Counted from the first letter of the stretch, positions 28,138 through 37,143 are shown. The stretch: DNA of 64,000 nt from Cyanocohniella sp. LLY (GCA_022241785.1 JAKOMP010000001.1:1-64000), one strand, 5' to 3'. Numbers and translations are program-made. Notes: generated by a model from the sequence alone, not told the origin.

Positions 28138-28359
28138 ATGCGAGCTACAATTTCCCTTTTAGTGTCTAGTCTGGTGTTCAGTACCTTAGCTTTTAATTGC
28201 CAAGCTAAAGTAAATCGTGCGTCTGAGATATTACTTTCACCTTCTGGTTCACAACAATATCAAGCTCAATTTAGTGAACCAGAAAGACCAGTACCACATC
28301 GGGGTAGTGGACGCAGAGATTTCATGGAAAAGTCTAGTGCAAATGCTTTTAATTCGTAA
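28138..28359 (+). CDS. patX: PatX-family RGSGR precursor peptide (heterocyst patterning inhibitor)
   Basis: A 73-residue secretory precursor. Residues 1-23 form a signal peptide (MR, hydrophobic core LLVSSLVFSTLAF, cleavage near CQA). A polar linker leads to HRGSGRRDF, with R55-G-S-G-R59 identical to the active pentapeptide of PatS. PatX proteins, described as widespread partners of HetR in filamentous cyanobacteria, have exactly this plan: N-terminal export signal and near-C-terminal RG(S/T)GR. The product would release a peptide that moves between cells and inhibits HetR. A TCCGGA motif lies just upstream. The tail after RGSGR is 14 residues. hetR is about 10 kb away. Confidence 0.88.
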   Translation: MRATISLLVSSLVFSTLAFNCQAKVNRASEILLSPSGSQQYQAQFSEPERPVPHRGSGRRDFMEKSSANAFNS

Positions 28360-28481
28360 TTTGTCATCCTCTGCGGGAAGCCCCATAGAGCGCGTCTACA
28401 TAATTCATCATTGAACGTGAAGTGTCTTGAACGAATTATGATGAAATACCAAGAAATTAATTCACTTAATTCATGTATGAA

Positions 28482-28512
28482 GAGAGTGACCCTGAAACTC
28501 AGAGTCACTCTC
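28482..28512. terminator. Hairpin between convergent patX and gnd
   Basis: Perfect 9-bp stem GAGAGTGAC with GTCACTCTC and a 13-base loop, in the spacer between the two convergent genes. T-runs are weak on both sides. Confidence 0.5.
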
Positions 28513-28571
28513 AAATCTTCAGCCTAAACAATCTTAACTTTCACAATATGCCGATTTAGAGGCGTGAAAGT

Positions 28572-30002
28572 TTACTTTTTAGCTTCAGCAATGGGAACCC
28601 ACTCAGTGTGGAATGTTCCATCTTTGTCAAGACGCTTGTAAGTATGTGCGCCAAAGTAGTCGCGTTGTGCTTGAGTCAAGTTTTGAGGCAGGCGATCGCG
28701 GCGATAGCTGTCAAAATAATCTAAGGATGCACTAAATGCAGGTACGGGAATACCCAATTTCGCTGCTGTGATAATCACTTCCCGCCAAGCATCTTGTCTG
28801 TCGAGAATTGTCTGCTTAAATTCAGGAGCGAGTAGCAGGTTAGGTAATGCCGGATTTTCGTGAAATGCCTTCTTAATTTTGTTCAAGAAGCCAGCGCGAA
28901 TAATACAACCGCCTTTCCAAATCCGCGCCATTTCACCCAAATTCAGATCCCAGTTATAAGTCTTGGAAGCTGTAGATAACAGCGCCATACCCTGAGCGTA
29001 AGAACAGATTTTGGAGCAATACAGGGCATCACGCACCTTATTCACAAAATCCTTCACATCGCCATCAAACTTAGCCGTGGGGCCTGTGAGGCTCTTAGAA
29101 GCTGCTACCCGTTCATCTTTAATTGAAGATAGAATCCGGGCATTAACTGCTGCTGTGATGGTGGGAATCGCTACACCCAATTCCAAAGCAGTTTGTACAG
29201 TCCAGCGTCCAGTTCCCTTTTGACCGGCTGCGTCAACAATTAAATCGACTAAGGGTTTTTTGGTGCCAGGGTCAATGTAGGGGAAAATATTGGATGTAAT
29301 CTCAATCAAAAATGAATTGAGTTCATCGGTGGTGTTCCACTCAGTGAACACTTCATGTAGCTGATTGTGATCTAATCCAGCCACATTTTTCAGCAAGTCG
29401 TAGGCTTCTGCAATTAACTGCATATCACCATACTCAATGCCGTTGTGTACCATTTTGACATAGTGACCCGAACCACCGGGGCCAATATAGGTTACACAAG
29501 GGCCATCATCAACTTGGGCAGCAATTTTGTTGAAAATTGGTGACAGATACTCATAGGAACTTGGTGTACCACCAGGCATGAGAGAAGGGCCATTGAGAGC
29601 GCCTTCTTCACCGCCACTGACACCCATACCCAAAAACCGCAGTCCCGCGGGTTCTAATTCCTGAGTGCGGCGTTCTGTATCTTCAAACCAAGAGTTACCA
29701 CCATCGATAATGATATCGCCTTCATCGAGTAAAGGTTTGAGTTGGGCAATCACCGCATCCACTGGCTTACCAGCTTGCACCATCACGAGGATTTTGCGGG
29801 GACGTTCCAATGAAGCGACAAATTCTTCTAGGGTAAAGGCGGCTTTGACGTTCCTTCCTGGCGCCCGCTGCGCCATAAACGCGTCCGTTTTTTCTCTGGA
29901 GCGGTTATAAACTGCAATTGGGAAGCCATTACGCTCAACATTGAGAGCGATATTCTCGCCCATTACGGCTAATCCAATCACACCAAAGCTTTGTAGTGTC
30001 AT
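28572..30002 (-). CDS. gnd: 6-phosphogluconate dehydrogenase, decarboxylating
   Basis: A 476-residue enzyme of the oxidative pentose phosphate pathway that turns 6-phosphogluconate into ribulose 5-phosphate with NADPH. The N-terminal NADP motif is FGVIGLAVMGENIALNVERNGF, and the substrate site includes GVSGGEEGALNGPSLMPGG and KMVHNGIEYGDMQLIAE. The C-terminal signature is intact. This pathway supplies reductant to nitrogenase in heterocysts and is controlled by SigE in Synechocystis, so its presence beside patX is suggestive but may be chance. Confidence 0.97.
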   Translation of the reverse strand: MTLQSFGVIGLAVMGENIALNVERNGFPIAVYNRSREKTDAFMAQRAPGRNVKAAFTLEEFVASLERPRKILVMVQAGKPVDAVIAQLKPLLDEGDIIIDGGNSWFEDTERRTQELEPAGLRFLGMGVSGGEEGALNGPSLMPGGTPSSYEYLSPIFNKIAAQVDDGPCVTYIGPGGSGHYVKMVHNGIEYGDMQLIAEAYDLLKNVAGLDHNQLHEVFTEWNTTDELNSFLIEITSNIFPYIDPGTKKPLVDLIVDAAGQKGTGRWTVQTALELGVAIPTITAAVNARILSSIKDERVAASKSLTGPTAKFDGDVKDFVNKVRDALYCSKICSYAQGMALLSTASKTYNWDLNLGEMARIWKGGCIIRAGFLNKIKKAFHENPALPNLLLAPEFKQTILDRQDAWREVIITAAKLGIPVPAFSASLDYFDSYRRDRLPQNLTQAQRDYFGAHTYKRLDKDGTFHTEWVPIAEAKK

Positions 30003-30361
30003 AAATTAATTTTGGCTAACTCTTGCAGATCCTTTTATCTTTAGGGTAGACCGAGATTTTCGCATCTCTTATAAAGAAGACCTTAAGACTTGAATAAATG
30101 ACAAAAATCCATAACTAACACAGGGAATTGATTTTATTTTGTATCTAAATCGACAATTGAGTGACAAAATTTGCAAAATTGTTAGTTTAGGGACTGGGGG
30201 AAGAAGCAGGGGAGCAGCACTTCGGCTACGCTCAGTGGCCGGGAGCAGGGGAGAAAACTTTGTCCAAAGTCCAAAACTTTCTCTCTCTAACCTCTAGCCT
30301 CTAGCCTCTAGCCTCTAGCCTCTAAATTAAAAGACGTATTTTATGAAGGAGTAACCAAAAA
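30003..30361. other. Intergenic region between gnd and ycf66 with repeats
   Basis: About 359 bases that carry the promoters of divergent gnd and ycf66. The second half holds a GGGGAGCAGC...GGAGCAGGGG repeat (about 30196-30255) and the 7-bp tandem repeat at 30291-30324. Confidence 0.5.
30291..30324. repeat. STRR heptamer array CCTCTAG
   Basis: Four perfect tandem copies of CCTCTAG plus a partial fifth, between gnd and ycf66. Heptameric tandem repeats of this kind are typical of Nostoc and Anabaena. Confidence 0.9.
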
Positions 30362-31093
30362 ATGCTGGCATATGTCCTAGCTTTTGTGGTTGGACTTGGT
30401 AGTTTAGCCCTTTACATATCAGCTTTCTTTTTTCCAGAAATCCACCGTAAGAATGATTTTATTTGGAGTGGTGTCGGACTTTTTTATGCCCTGATGTTAT
30501 GGGTGTTTGCACCGCGCATTTCTGGGGGTCTTTTGCTTGGTCATATGGCTAGCGTGGCTCTTTTGATTTGGTTTGGCTGGCAAACTCTTTCATTACGTCG
30601 GCAACTAACCCCACTGCTACAACAAACGCCAGTACCCAGTCCTGAGACGGTAAAAACTGGTATTCAGGAGCAAGTGACTAAATTATCGCTCCAGGATAGG
30701 CTGGCGCAGGTGCAGCAGGGTATTGGTCGCACCTTTGGCGGCGTGAAAGATAAAGTACAAAAGCAACCCGTAACTCCTAAACCTGAAGATATTACTTCTG
30801 TATTGGCAGAGAAACCTGCTGTGGAGATTATCGATAAAACCACTCCCACACCAGAACAACCCGTAGAGGAAGAAGTTACTACCACCGAGACTGAATCTCA
30901 AGCTGAGGTTGTACCAGAAGCCACACCACCAAATCCCCCATCTGCTGAATTGGTGGAAGCAGCACAAGCAGAAACTGAGACTGAAGAAAAAGAACCGATT
31001 CCTGCCGAAGAAATTGCACCGGATGCTGCACTTGCTCCTCCAGCAGAAGCGCAATCGGAACAAATACCACCGAATAATAATCAAACTGGTTAA
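30362..31093 (+). CDS. Ycf66 family protein
   Basis: A 243-residue membrane protein. Residues 1-85 contain three hydrophobic segments and the Ycf66 words LAFVVGLGSLALYISAFFFPEIHRKNDFIWSGVGLFYALMLW. The rest is a long Pro/Glu-rich, probably disordered tail. Ycf66 is found in cyanobacteria and some chloroplasts; its function is not known. An AAGGAG lies seven to eight bases before the ATG. A hairpin terminator follows at 31102-31134. Confidence 0.88.
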   Translation: MLAYVLAFVVGLGSLALYISAFFFPEIHRKNDFIWSGVGLFYALMLWVFAPRISGGLLLGHMASVALLIWFGWQTLSLRRQLTPLLQQTPVPSPETVKTGIQEQVTKLSLQDRLAQVQQGIGRTFGGVKDKVQKQPVTPKPEDITSVLAEKPAVEIIDKTTPTPEQPVEEEVTTTETESQAEVVPEATPPNPPSAELVEAAQAETETEEKEPIPAEEIAPDAALAPPAEAQSEQIPPNNNQTG

Positions 31094-31101
31094 TTGGATT
31101 G

Positions 31102-31134
31102 AAACCCAGCGTTACCTAATATGGCGTTGGGTTT
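31102..31134 (+). terminator. Terminator hairpin after ycf66 (AACCCA...TGGGTT type)
   Basis: AAACCCAGCG pairs with CGTTGGGTTT (one G-T pair), leaving a short loop and a T-rich end. A close relative follows ileS at 37106-37138, so this looks like a repeated terminator type. Confidence 0.7.
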
Positions 31135-31373
31135 CACTTTGTCAAAAATTTAGATATTCTCCCGTTGCTTGCTGTACAAGATAGTATTGAATTTTAGTGG
31201 CAAGTTTAGATTTAATTTCATGAGTCTGCCGTAAGCGAAATTTTAGATATTAAACTAGCCAAACCAGAAAAATTCAAATAACCTCAAACACCATTATTTA
31301 TTTTGGTCTATTAATTAGATTTATCCTTGTCTAAAGCTTACTAGATAGCACCCACCGGAGGCGATCTCAAGTC

Positions 31374-31712
31374 TTAAAATAAAGGTAGAAACTCTATAGC
31401 AATTTTTTCGGCTTTTAATTTACGTAGTCTTTCTACCACTGGGTTAGGGTTTTGACATTGTTCTTCTCTCATGCGATCGCCCCACTCTAACCAATCTGTT
31501 ATGTAAGCATCTACTGCTTGTTTGTTATGTAAGTAGTAAAGAATCGTTGCATAAACTTGCTCTAAAGTCAATGATGTGTAAGTTTGAGCAATTTCTTCTG
31601 GAGTTTTAGCACGGAACAGATAATCAAACAAAATTGTTTCAATTCCTATGCGTGTACCTTTTAGACGAATATCATCAGGCGCTAAAAAGTTAAAGTAGTC
31701 TTCAAGTTGCAT
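31374..31712 (-). CDS. DUF433 domain protein
   Basis: A 112-residue protein whose first 75 residues match the DUF433 pattern (IRLKGTRIGIETILFDYLFRAKTPEEIAQTYTSLTLEQVYATILYYLHNKQAVDAYI). The tail is charged. As with the DUF433 gene at 25026, no DUF5615 toxin is next to it. It opens an AT-rich accessory stretch that ends at ileS. Probable antitoxin-like or regulatory role, not proven. Confidence 0.78.
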   Translation of the reverse strand: MQLEDYFNFLAPDDIRLKGTRIGIETILFDYLFRAKTPEEIAQTYTSLTLEQVYATILYYLHNKQAVDAYITDWLEWGDRMREEQCQNPNPVVERLRKLKAEKIAIEFLPLF

Positions 31713-31776
31713 AGTTAACTAAGGGTAATAATATATATTCCCTGATCGTAACATTCAGCTATTGAGCGATAATTAA

Positions 31777-32025
31777 TTATACTGTGACTATTTCCGGCTT
31801 TAAATTAGGGTCTGCTGGTTCAAAATGTAACACCATAATTTGTGCTGGACGTAAGCCAACAGATTCATAGGTTTGTCCATTGCGATCGCTAAATTCTACT
31901 TCAAAGGCAACTCCATCGGCTAAAATTTCTACTATTGTCCCAACTTGGCCGCGCAATAAATTATATTCGGGTATATCTTCTGTCAGTGCCACTATATCTA
32001 GCAAATTCAGTACATTTTTACTCAT
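31777..32025 (-). CDS. DUF4926 domain protein
   Basis: An 82-residue protein with the DUF4926 plan: LDIVALTEDIPEYNLLRGQVGTIVEIL followed by AFEVEFSDRNGQTYESVGLRPAQIMVL. This is a small SH3-like beta barrel. DUF4926 is often next to DUF6883 in presumed toxin-antitoxin or immunity pairs; no DUF6883 gene is here. It lies 64 bases upstream of the DUF433 gene on the same strand, so the two may be cotranscribed. Confidence 0.75.
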   Translation of the reverse strand: MSKNVLNLLDIVALTEDIPEYNLLRGQVGTIVEILADGVAFEVEFSDRNGQTYESVGLRPAQIMVLHFEPADPNLKPEIVTV

Positions 32026-32169
32026 TTTGTATAATCTTTAAGTCTTAAAACAATAGCTAATAGTGATTTGTTTATCAAAAAATATGATATAATATAGTAC
32101 ATATGAATTATAGAGATTTACATAGCATAATATAATTTGCAAAATTAATAATAATAAGGCTACATAATC

Positions 32170-32946
32170 ATGTCTAGTACACACACAGGTATTGAGTGGA
32201 CAGATAAAACTTGGAATCCAACTACTGGTTGTAACAAGGTTAGTCCAGGATGTTTGCACTGCTATGCAGAAGCTCTAACTAAAAGGTTTCCTAATAATTT
32301 CAAGAATGGGTTTGATTTAACTTTACATTCGGAAAGGTTAGTAGAGCCTTTAAAGTGGCGAACTCCTAGCAGAATATTTGTGAATTCAATGAGTGACCTT
32401 TTTCACGAAGAAGTACCTCTAGATTTCATTCAAGAAGTATTTAAAGTTATTCATGCTACACCTTGGCATATATATCAAGTATTAACAAAAAGGCCTGAAC
32501 GCTTAGTTAATTTAGCACCTAATTTAGAATTTCATAAAAATATTTGGTTGGGTGTATCAATTGAAAATCAAAATTATGTTCATCGAATTGATTTACTTCG
32601 TCAGGTTTCTGCCTCGGTGCGTTTTCTTTCCTGTGAACCGCTTTTAGGTTCTTTAAATCTTAACTTAAAAAGTATCGACTGGGTTATAGTTGGAGGAGAA
32701 TCTGGACAGAAATATCGTCCTATACAAATGGAGTGGGTAAAGAATATTCGTGACCAATGTCAAAAAGCAGAAGTAGCATTTTTCTTTAAACAAATTGGTG
32801 GTAGAACTTCTAAAGCTGGTGGTAGGTTATTAGATGGTAGAATATGGGATGACATGCCTGATGCTTGGGAAGAACATCAGAAAATTTGGAGTAAATCTCT
32901 GCGAAAAGCAATAGTTAAAAAAGAGAACTTAGGACTTACAGCTTAA
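32170..32946 (+). CDS. Three-Cys-motif protein (DUF5131, phage Gp37/Gp68 family)
   Basis: A 258-residue protein of the Gp37Gp68/DUF5131 family. The defining motif is C21-x6-C28-x2-C31-Y in NPTTGCNKVSPGCLHCYAE, which looks like a radical-SAM-type iron-sulfur site. Further family words are IFVNSMSDLFHEEVP, YQVLTKRPERL, WLGVSIENQ and WVIVGGESG. The reaction is not known. Its partner family TcmP is encoded by the next gene on the opposite strand, and the two overlap tail to tail by 11 bases. Both appear in phages and scattered bacterial islands, which suggests a role in nucleic-acid modification or conflict, but that is inference. Confidence 0.88.
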   Translation: MSSTHTGIEWTDKTWNPTTGCNKVSPGCLHCYAEALTKRFPNNFKNGFDLTLHSERLVEPLKWRTPSRIFVNSMSDLFHEEVPLDFIQEVFKVIHATPWHIYQVLTKRPERLVNLAPNLEFHKNIWLGVSIENQNYVHRIDLLRQVSASVRFLSCEPLLGSLNLNLKSIDWVIVGGESGQKYRPIQMEWVKNIRDQCQKAEVAFFFKQIGGRTSKAGGRLLDGRIWDDMPDAWEEHQKIWSKSLRKAIVKKENLGLTA

Positions 32947-34063
32947 TTGGGAATGTAACCTTAACAGAATCTGCAAAAGTAATTTCACCTTTCATTTTTC
33001 GTCTTTTATCAGCAGGAGGTTCGGCTGTAATTTTGTCTTGCATCTCCAGATTACTAAGGACTGTTTTGTAATTTTTCTTAATGTAGCGTCTACCAATATT
33101 ATGCCGCATATAAATTTCTTGCATAGTTATTGTTTGTCCAGCAAATTCATCTAGTAATATCGCTTCTAATTCATCCAAAGGACGATAAAGTTCAAATAGC
33201 AAGGGTTGTATAGAAGTAGCTGAGTTATATTCAAAAGAAGGTACACCTTGATTTTGCTCAGAACTCTCCTTAGCCATAATTTCTTTCATAATTTCATAGC
33301 CCTTAAAGTGCTTACTGACGAAAATTAAATGATGGCTAGTACGGTTTCCATTTTCATGTTTAAAACGAAAAGGTAGAACGTATTCGCCACCCATTTCTTG
33401 TAGGGCTTCGCAAATGGCTTCTACAATTGTTAACTCTCTTTCTTCTGAATTCAGTGCTTGTAATTGCTCACGTAATTTATATGCTCTTACTTTTCCAAAT
33501 AATGCATTTATATGTCCTTCAACTACTGTATTACCCAAACCCATGTTAATACGATTATAATTAAAGAAGAAAAGGCAATCACAGCCCCAGTTTCTCACAA
33601 CTGAGTTAATAAGTTGTAGTGATAATCCCTTGTATCCCCAAGGATCTACAAAAAATAGTGTGGGAACTAAATTTAGCTGTTGAAATGCTTGGACAATATT
33701 GTCACCCACTTCATAATTGACGACCACTGGTTTATATTTTAAAGTTTCAATACCAGGAATTAAATCTATAGTTTCTTGCAAAGAATTAGTATGCAGAGAA
33801 TTAGCATCATTAAATAATGTCTTCAGCATATTTCGCATATCTGGGTCGGTAATTGCTCTCTCTAAAACTTTTATGGGTGTTGATTTGGAACCATCTTGAT
33901 ATCTACCAGGACCCGCAAAAAGGTCTATGTATGCAATTTTATAACCTGCTTTTTTTGCCGTTGGTATAATTACTTTTGCCCAAGCCCAAAAATATTTTTC
34001 GACAATTCTGGCTTTTATTAAAGATTGCTCTTTCTGTTCATCAAAGAAGGAATCATTAGCCAT
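32936..34063 (-). CDS. tcmP: Three-Cys-motif partner protein TcmP
   Basis: A 375-residue protein of the TcmP family, named for sitting beside the three-Cys-motif gene. It looks like a SAM-dependent methyltransferase: the motif I-like strand is AYIDLFAGPGRYQDG (near residue 45) and the motif IV-like stretch is FFVDPWGYKGLS (near residue 140). After the catalytic half comes a region with FFFNYNRINMGLG and a C-terminal winged-helix-like part (TMQEIYMRHNIGRRYIKKNYKTVLSNL). The DPWG in place of DPPY recalls nucleic-acid methyltransferases, but the target is unknown. It is convergent with DUF5131, so the pair is not an operon. A strongly AT-rich leader precedes ileS. Confidence 0.88.
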   Translation of the reverse strand: MANDSFFDEQKEQSLIKARIVEKYFWAWAKVIIPTAKKAGYKIAYIDLFAGPGRYQDGSKSTPIKVLERAITDPDMRNMLKTLFNDANSLHTNSLQETIDLIPGIETLKYKPVVVNYEVGDNIVQAFQQLNLVPTLFFVDPWGYKGLSLQLINSVVRNWGCDCLFFFNYNRINMGLGNTVVEGHINALFGKVRAYKLREQLQALNSEERELTIVEAICEALQEMGGEYVLPFRFKHENGNRTSHHLIFVSKHFKGYEIMKEIMAKESSEQNQGVPSFEYNSATSIQPLLFELYRPLDELEAILLDEFAGQTITMQEIYMRHNIGRRYIKKNYKTVLSNLEMQDKITAEPPADKRRKMKGEITFADSVKVTFPIKL

Positions 34064-34201
34064 ACGGTATCTTTTTAAGTATATTTTAATATAGTAAATT
34101 ATACAGTACGTAATGTCTATAACTTAAAGCAAGAGGTTTTAGGCTTTGTGGCTTGATTTATAATTAGTAAAACCTGCACATATAATCTTAGGCATGAGAC
34201 T

Positions 34202-37078
34202 GTGACAGAACCTGGAAGCTACAAAGATACGGTAAACTTACCCAAGACTAAATTCGATATGCGGGCGAACGCCATCAAGCGCGAACCTGAAATCCAGAAG
34301 TTCTGGGAAGAAAATAAAATTTACGATCGCCTGTCGCAAAATAACCCCGGCGAATTATTTATACTTCATGATGGGCCTCCATACGCTAACGGCTCGCTGC
34401 ACATTGGTCATGCCTTAAATAAAATTCTCAAAGATATTATTAACCGTTACCAATTACTGCAAGGACGTAAAGTTAGATACGTGGCGGGTTGGGATTGTCA
34501 CGGTTTACCCATTGAGTTGAAAGTGCTGCAAAATATGAAGTCGGCAGAACGGCAAGGTTTAACGCCTTTAACTCTGCGGCAAAAAGCACAAGAGTTTGCT
34601 TTAGCTGCGGTAGATGACCAACGGGAATGTTTTAAACGCTACGGTGTTTGGGGTGATTGGGATCATCCTTATCTGACTTTGAAGCCGGAATATGAGGCGG
34701 TGCAAATTGGTGTGTTCGGTCAGATGGTGTTAAAAGGATACATCTATCGCGGTTTGAAGCCGGTGCATTGGAGTCCTAGTTCTAAGACAGCTTTGGCTGA
34801 GGCGGAGTTGGAATATCCGGAAGGTCATACTTCTCGCAGTATCTATGCGGCGTTTCCTGTCACTGGGTTGGCTGAGGCGGTGAAGCCTGTGTTGGGGGAA
34901 TTTTTGCCTAATTTGAGTGTCGCTATCTGGACTACTACTCCTTGGACGATTCCAGGGAATTTGGCTGTGGCGGTGAATGGTGATTTGAATTATGTGGTGG
35001 TGGAGGTTTCACGCAAAGAAGCTAAGGCGCAAAGTGAATATCTAATTGTGGCGGCGGATTTGGTGGAAAGGTTAGCTGCTACTTTGGATGTGGATTTAAC
35101 GGTGAAGGCTACATTTAAGGGGCGGGATTTAGAACATTCTACTTATCGTCATCCTTTGTTTGACCGTGAAAGTCCGGTGGTTGTGGGTGGTGATTATATT
35201 ACTACTGAATCGGGTACTGGGTTGGTACATACTGCGCCTGGTCATGGTCAGGAGGACTATATTGTTGGTCAGCGTTATCAGTTACCTATCCTTGCGCCTG
35301 TGGATGACAATGGTAATTTTACTCAGGAGGCGGGTGAGTTTGCTGGGTTGAATGTGCTGGGTGAGGGAAATCAGGCGGTAATTGATGCGTTGACGGCTGC
35401 TGGTTCTTTGTTGAAGGAGGAAGCTTACGCGCACAAGTATCCTTATGATTGGCGGACGAAGAAGCCGACGATTTTTCGGGCGACGGAACAATGGTTTGCT
35501 TCGGTGGCTGGTTTTCGGGATGAAGCTTTAAAGGCGATCGCAGGTGTAAAATGGATTCCAGCCCAAGGGGAAAATCGCATCACGCCAATGGTGGCGGAAC
35601 GTTCTGATTGGTGTATTTCTCGTCAGCGTAGTTGGGGTGTACCTATCCCGGTGTTCTACGATGAAGCCACTGGGGAACCACTATTAAATGAGGAAACTAT
35701 CAACCATGTCCAAGCTATCATTGCCGAAAAAGGTTCTGATGCTTGGTGGGAACTGTCGGTAGAGGAGTTATTACCCCAGTCTTACCGCAACGATGGTAAG
35801 TCTTACCGCAAAGGTACAGACACAATGGATGTGTGGTTTGATTCTGGTTCATCTTGGGCGGCTGTAGCGAAACAGCGTCCTGAGTTACGTTACCCTGCTG
35901 ATATGTATTTGGAAGGTTCCGACCAACACCGGGGATGGTTCCAGTCAAGTTTGCTGACTAGTGTAGCAGTAAATGGCATTGCACCTTATAAAACTGTCTT
36001 GACTCACGGCTTTGTTTTAGATGAACAAGGACGGAAGATGAGTAAGTCAGAAGGAAATGTAGTTGACCCCCAAATTGTCATCAACGGAGGGAAAGACCAG
36101 AAAAAAGAACCCCCCTATGGTGCAGATGTGATGCGCTTGTGGGTGTCGTCGGTAGATTATTCTTCTGATGTGCGTCTGGGTAGCAATATCATCAAGCAAT
36201 TAGGCGATGTCAGAAACAAGATTCGCAATACAGCGCGGTTTTTGTTGGGTAGCTTGCATGATTTTGACCCCGAAAAAGATGCAGTACCCCTGGAAGATTT
36301 ACCAGAAATTGACCGCTATATGCTGCACCGCATGACTGAGGTGTTTACAGAAGTTACAGCCGCTTTTGACAGTTTTCAATTCTTCCGCTTCTTCCAAACA
36401 GTGCAGAATTTCTGCGTGGTGGATTTATCCAACTTCTATTTAGATGTTGCCAAAGATAGACTGTACATTAGTGCTGCTAATGCTTTCCGTCGCCGCAGTT
36501 GTCAAACAGTATTGCAGATTGCGTTAGAGAATTTAGCCAGAGCGATCGCACCTGTGTTGTGTCATACTGCTGAGGATATCTGGCAATATATCCCCTACAA
36601 AACACCTTATAAATCGGTATTTGAAGCCGGTTGGGTGCAAGTAGACCAAGCCTGGAGTGACCCAGATTTAGGGGAATTTTGGGAAACTCTGCGACAACTC
36701 CGCACCGATGTTAACAAGGTGTTAGAACAAGCCAGGGTAGAAAAAATGATTGGTTCTTCCCTAGAAGCGAAAGCCTTAATTCATATCCCCCACAAACAGT
36801 TAGGCGATGCTATCAAAGCCTTTAACCCCAAAAAAGGTAACGGTATTGACGAACTGCGGTATTTATTGCTGACTTCCCAAGTGGAAATTTTAGATTCTGC
36901 TGAGAAACTGCAAGGATTAAAATATACAGCCAAGACAGTAGACTGGGAAATTGGCATAGTCAATGCAGAAGGGGAGAAGTGCGATCGCTGCTGGAATTAC
37001 TCTACCCATGTGGGAGAATCACAAGAGCATCCCTTATTATGTGAACGGTGCGTTCCAGCTTTAGCAGGAGAGTTTTAG
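34202..37078 (+). CDS. ileS: Isoleucyl-tRNA synthetase
   Basis: A 958-residue class I synthetase that charges tRNA-Ile. It shows the HIGH motif in NGSLHIGHALNKILKD, the KMSKS motif in GRKMSKSEGNVVDPQ, the editing domain in between, and a C-terminal zinc finger CDRCWNYSTHVGESQEHPLLCERC. The start is GTG at 34202, preceded by the short purine run GAGA. The length is normal. Codon use in the middle (about 34780-35480) is noticeably richer in G, with many GGT, GTG and GCG codons, than the flanking parts. A terminator follows at 37106. Confidence 0.98.
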   Translation: MTEPGSYKDTVNLPKTKFDMRANAIKREPEIQKFWEENKIYDRLSQNNPGELFILHDGPPYANGSLHIGHALNKILKDIINRYQLLQGRKVRYVAGWDCHGLPIELKVLQNMKSAERQGLTPLTLRQKAQEFALAAVDDQRECFKRYGVWGDWDHPYLTLKPEYEAVQIGVFGQMVLKGYIYRGLKPVHWSPSSKTALAEAELEYPEGHTSRSIYAAFPVTGLAEAVKPVLGEFLPNLSVAIWTTTPWTIPGNLAVAVNGDLNYVVVEVSRKEAKAQSEYLIVAADLVERLAATLDVDLTVKATFKGRDLEHSTYRHPLFDRESPVVVGGDYITTESGTGLVHTAPGHGQEDYIVGQRYQLPILAPVDDNGNFTQEAGEFAGLNVLGEGNQAVIDALTAAGSLLKEEAYAHKYPYDWRTKKPTIFRATEQWFASVAGFRDEALKAIAGVKWIPAQGENRITPMVAERSDWCISRQRSWGVPIPVFYDEATGEPLLNEETINHVQAIIAEKGSDAWWELSVEELLPQSYRNDGKSYRKGTDTMDVWFDSGSSWAAVAKQRPELRYPADMYLEGSDQHRGWFQSSLLTSVAVNGIAPYKTVLTHGFVLDEQGRKMSKSEGNVVDPQIVINGGKDQKKEPPYGADVMRLWVSSVDYSSDVRLGSNIIKQLGDVRNKIRNTARFLLGSLHDFDPEKDAVPLEDLPEIDRYMLHRMTEVFTEVTAAFDSFQFFRFFQTVQNFCVVDLSNFYLDVAKDRLYISAANAFRRRSCQTVLQIALENLARAIAPVLCHTAEDIWQYIPYKTPYKSVFEAGWVQVDQAWSDPDLGEFWETLRQLRTDVNKVLEQARVEKMIGSSLEAKALIHIPHKQLGDAIKAFNPKKGNGIDELRYLLLTSQVEILDSAEKLQGLKYTAKTVDWEIGIVNAEGEKCDRCWNYSTHVGESQEHPLLCERCVPALAGEF

Positions 37079-37105
37079 AGAGTAGAAATACTCTAATTTG
37101 AATGC

Positions 37106-37138
37106 AACCCAGCGTTTTCTAGTGAAGCGTTGGGTTTT
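37106..37138 (+). terminator. ileS terminator (AACCCA...TGGGTT type)
   Basis: AACCCAGCG pairs with CGTTGGGTT (with G-T wobble) and is followed by TTTT. It is the same hairpin type as after ycf66. Confidence 0.75.
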
Positions 37139-37143
37139 GCTGA

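Noticed and set aside
30683-31084. 133-codon minus-strand ORF within ycf66
   Set aside because: Phe/Arg/Cys-rich antisense of the Pro/Glu-rich tail; not a gene.
32038-32259. 73-codon minus-strand ORF over the start of the DUF5131 gene
   Set aside because: Antisense shadow of the conserved DUF5131 N-terminus.
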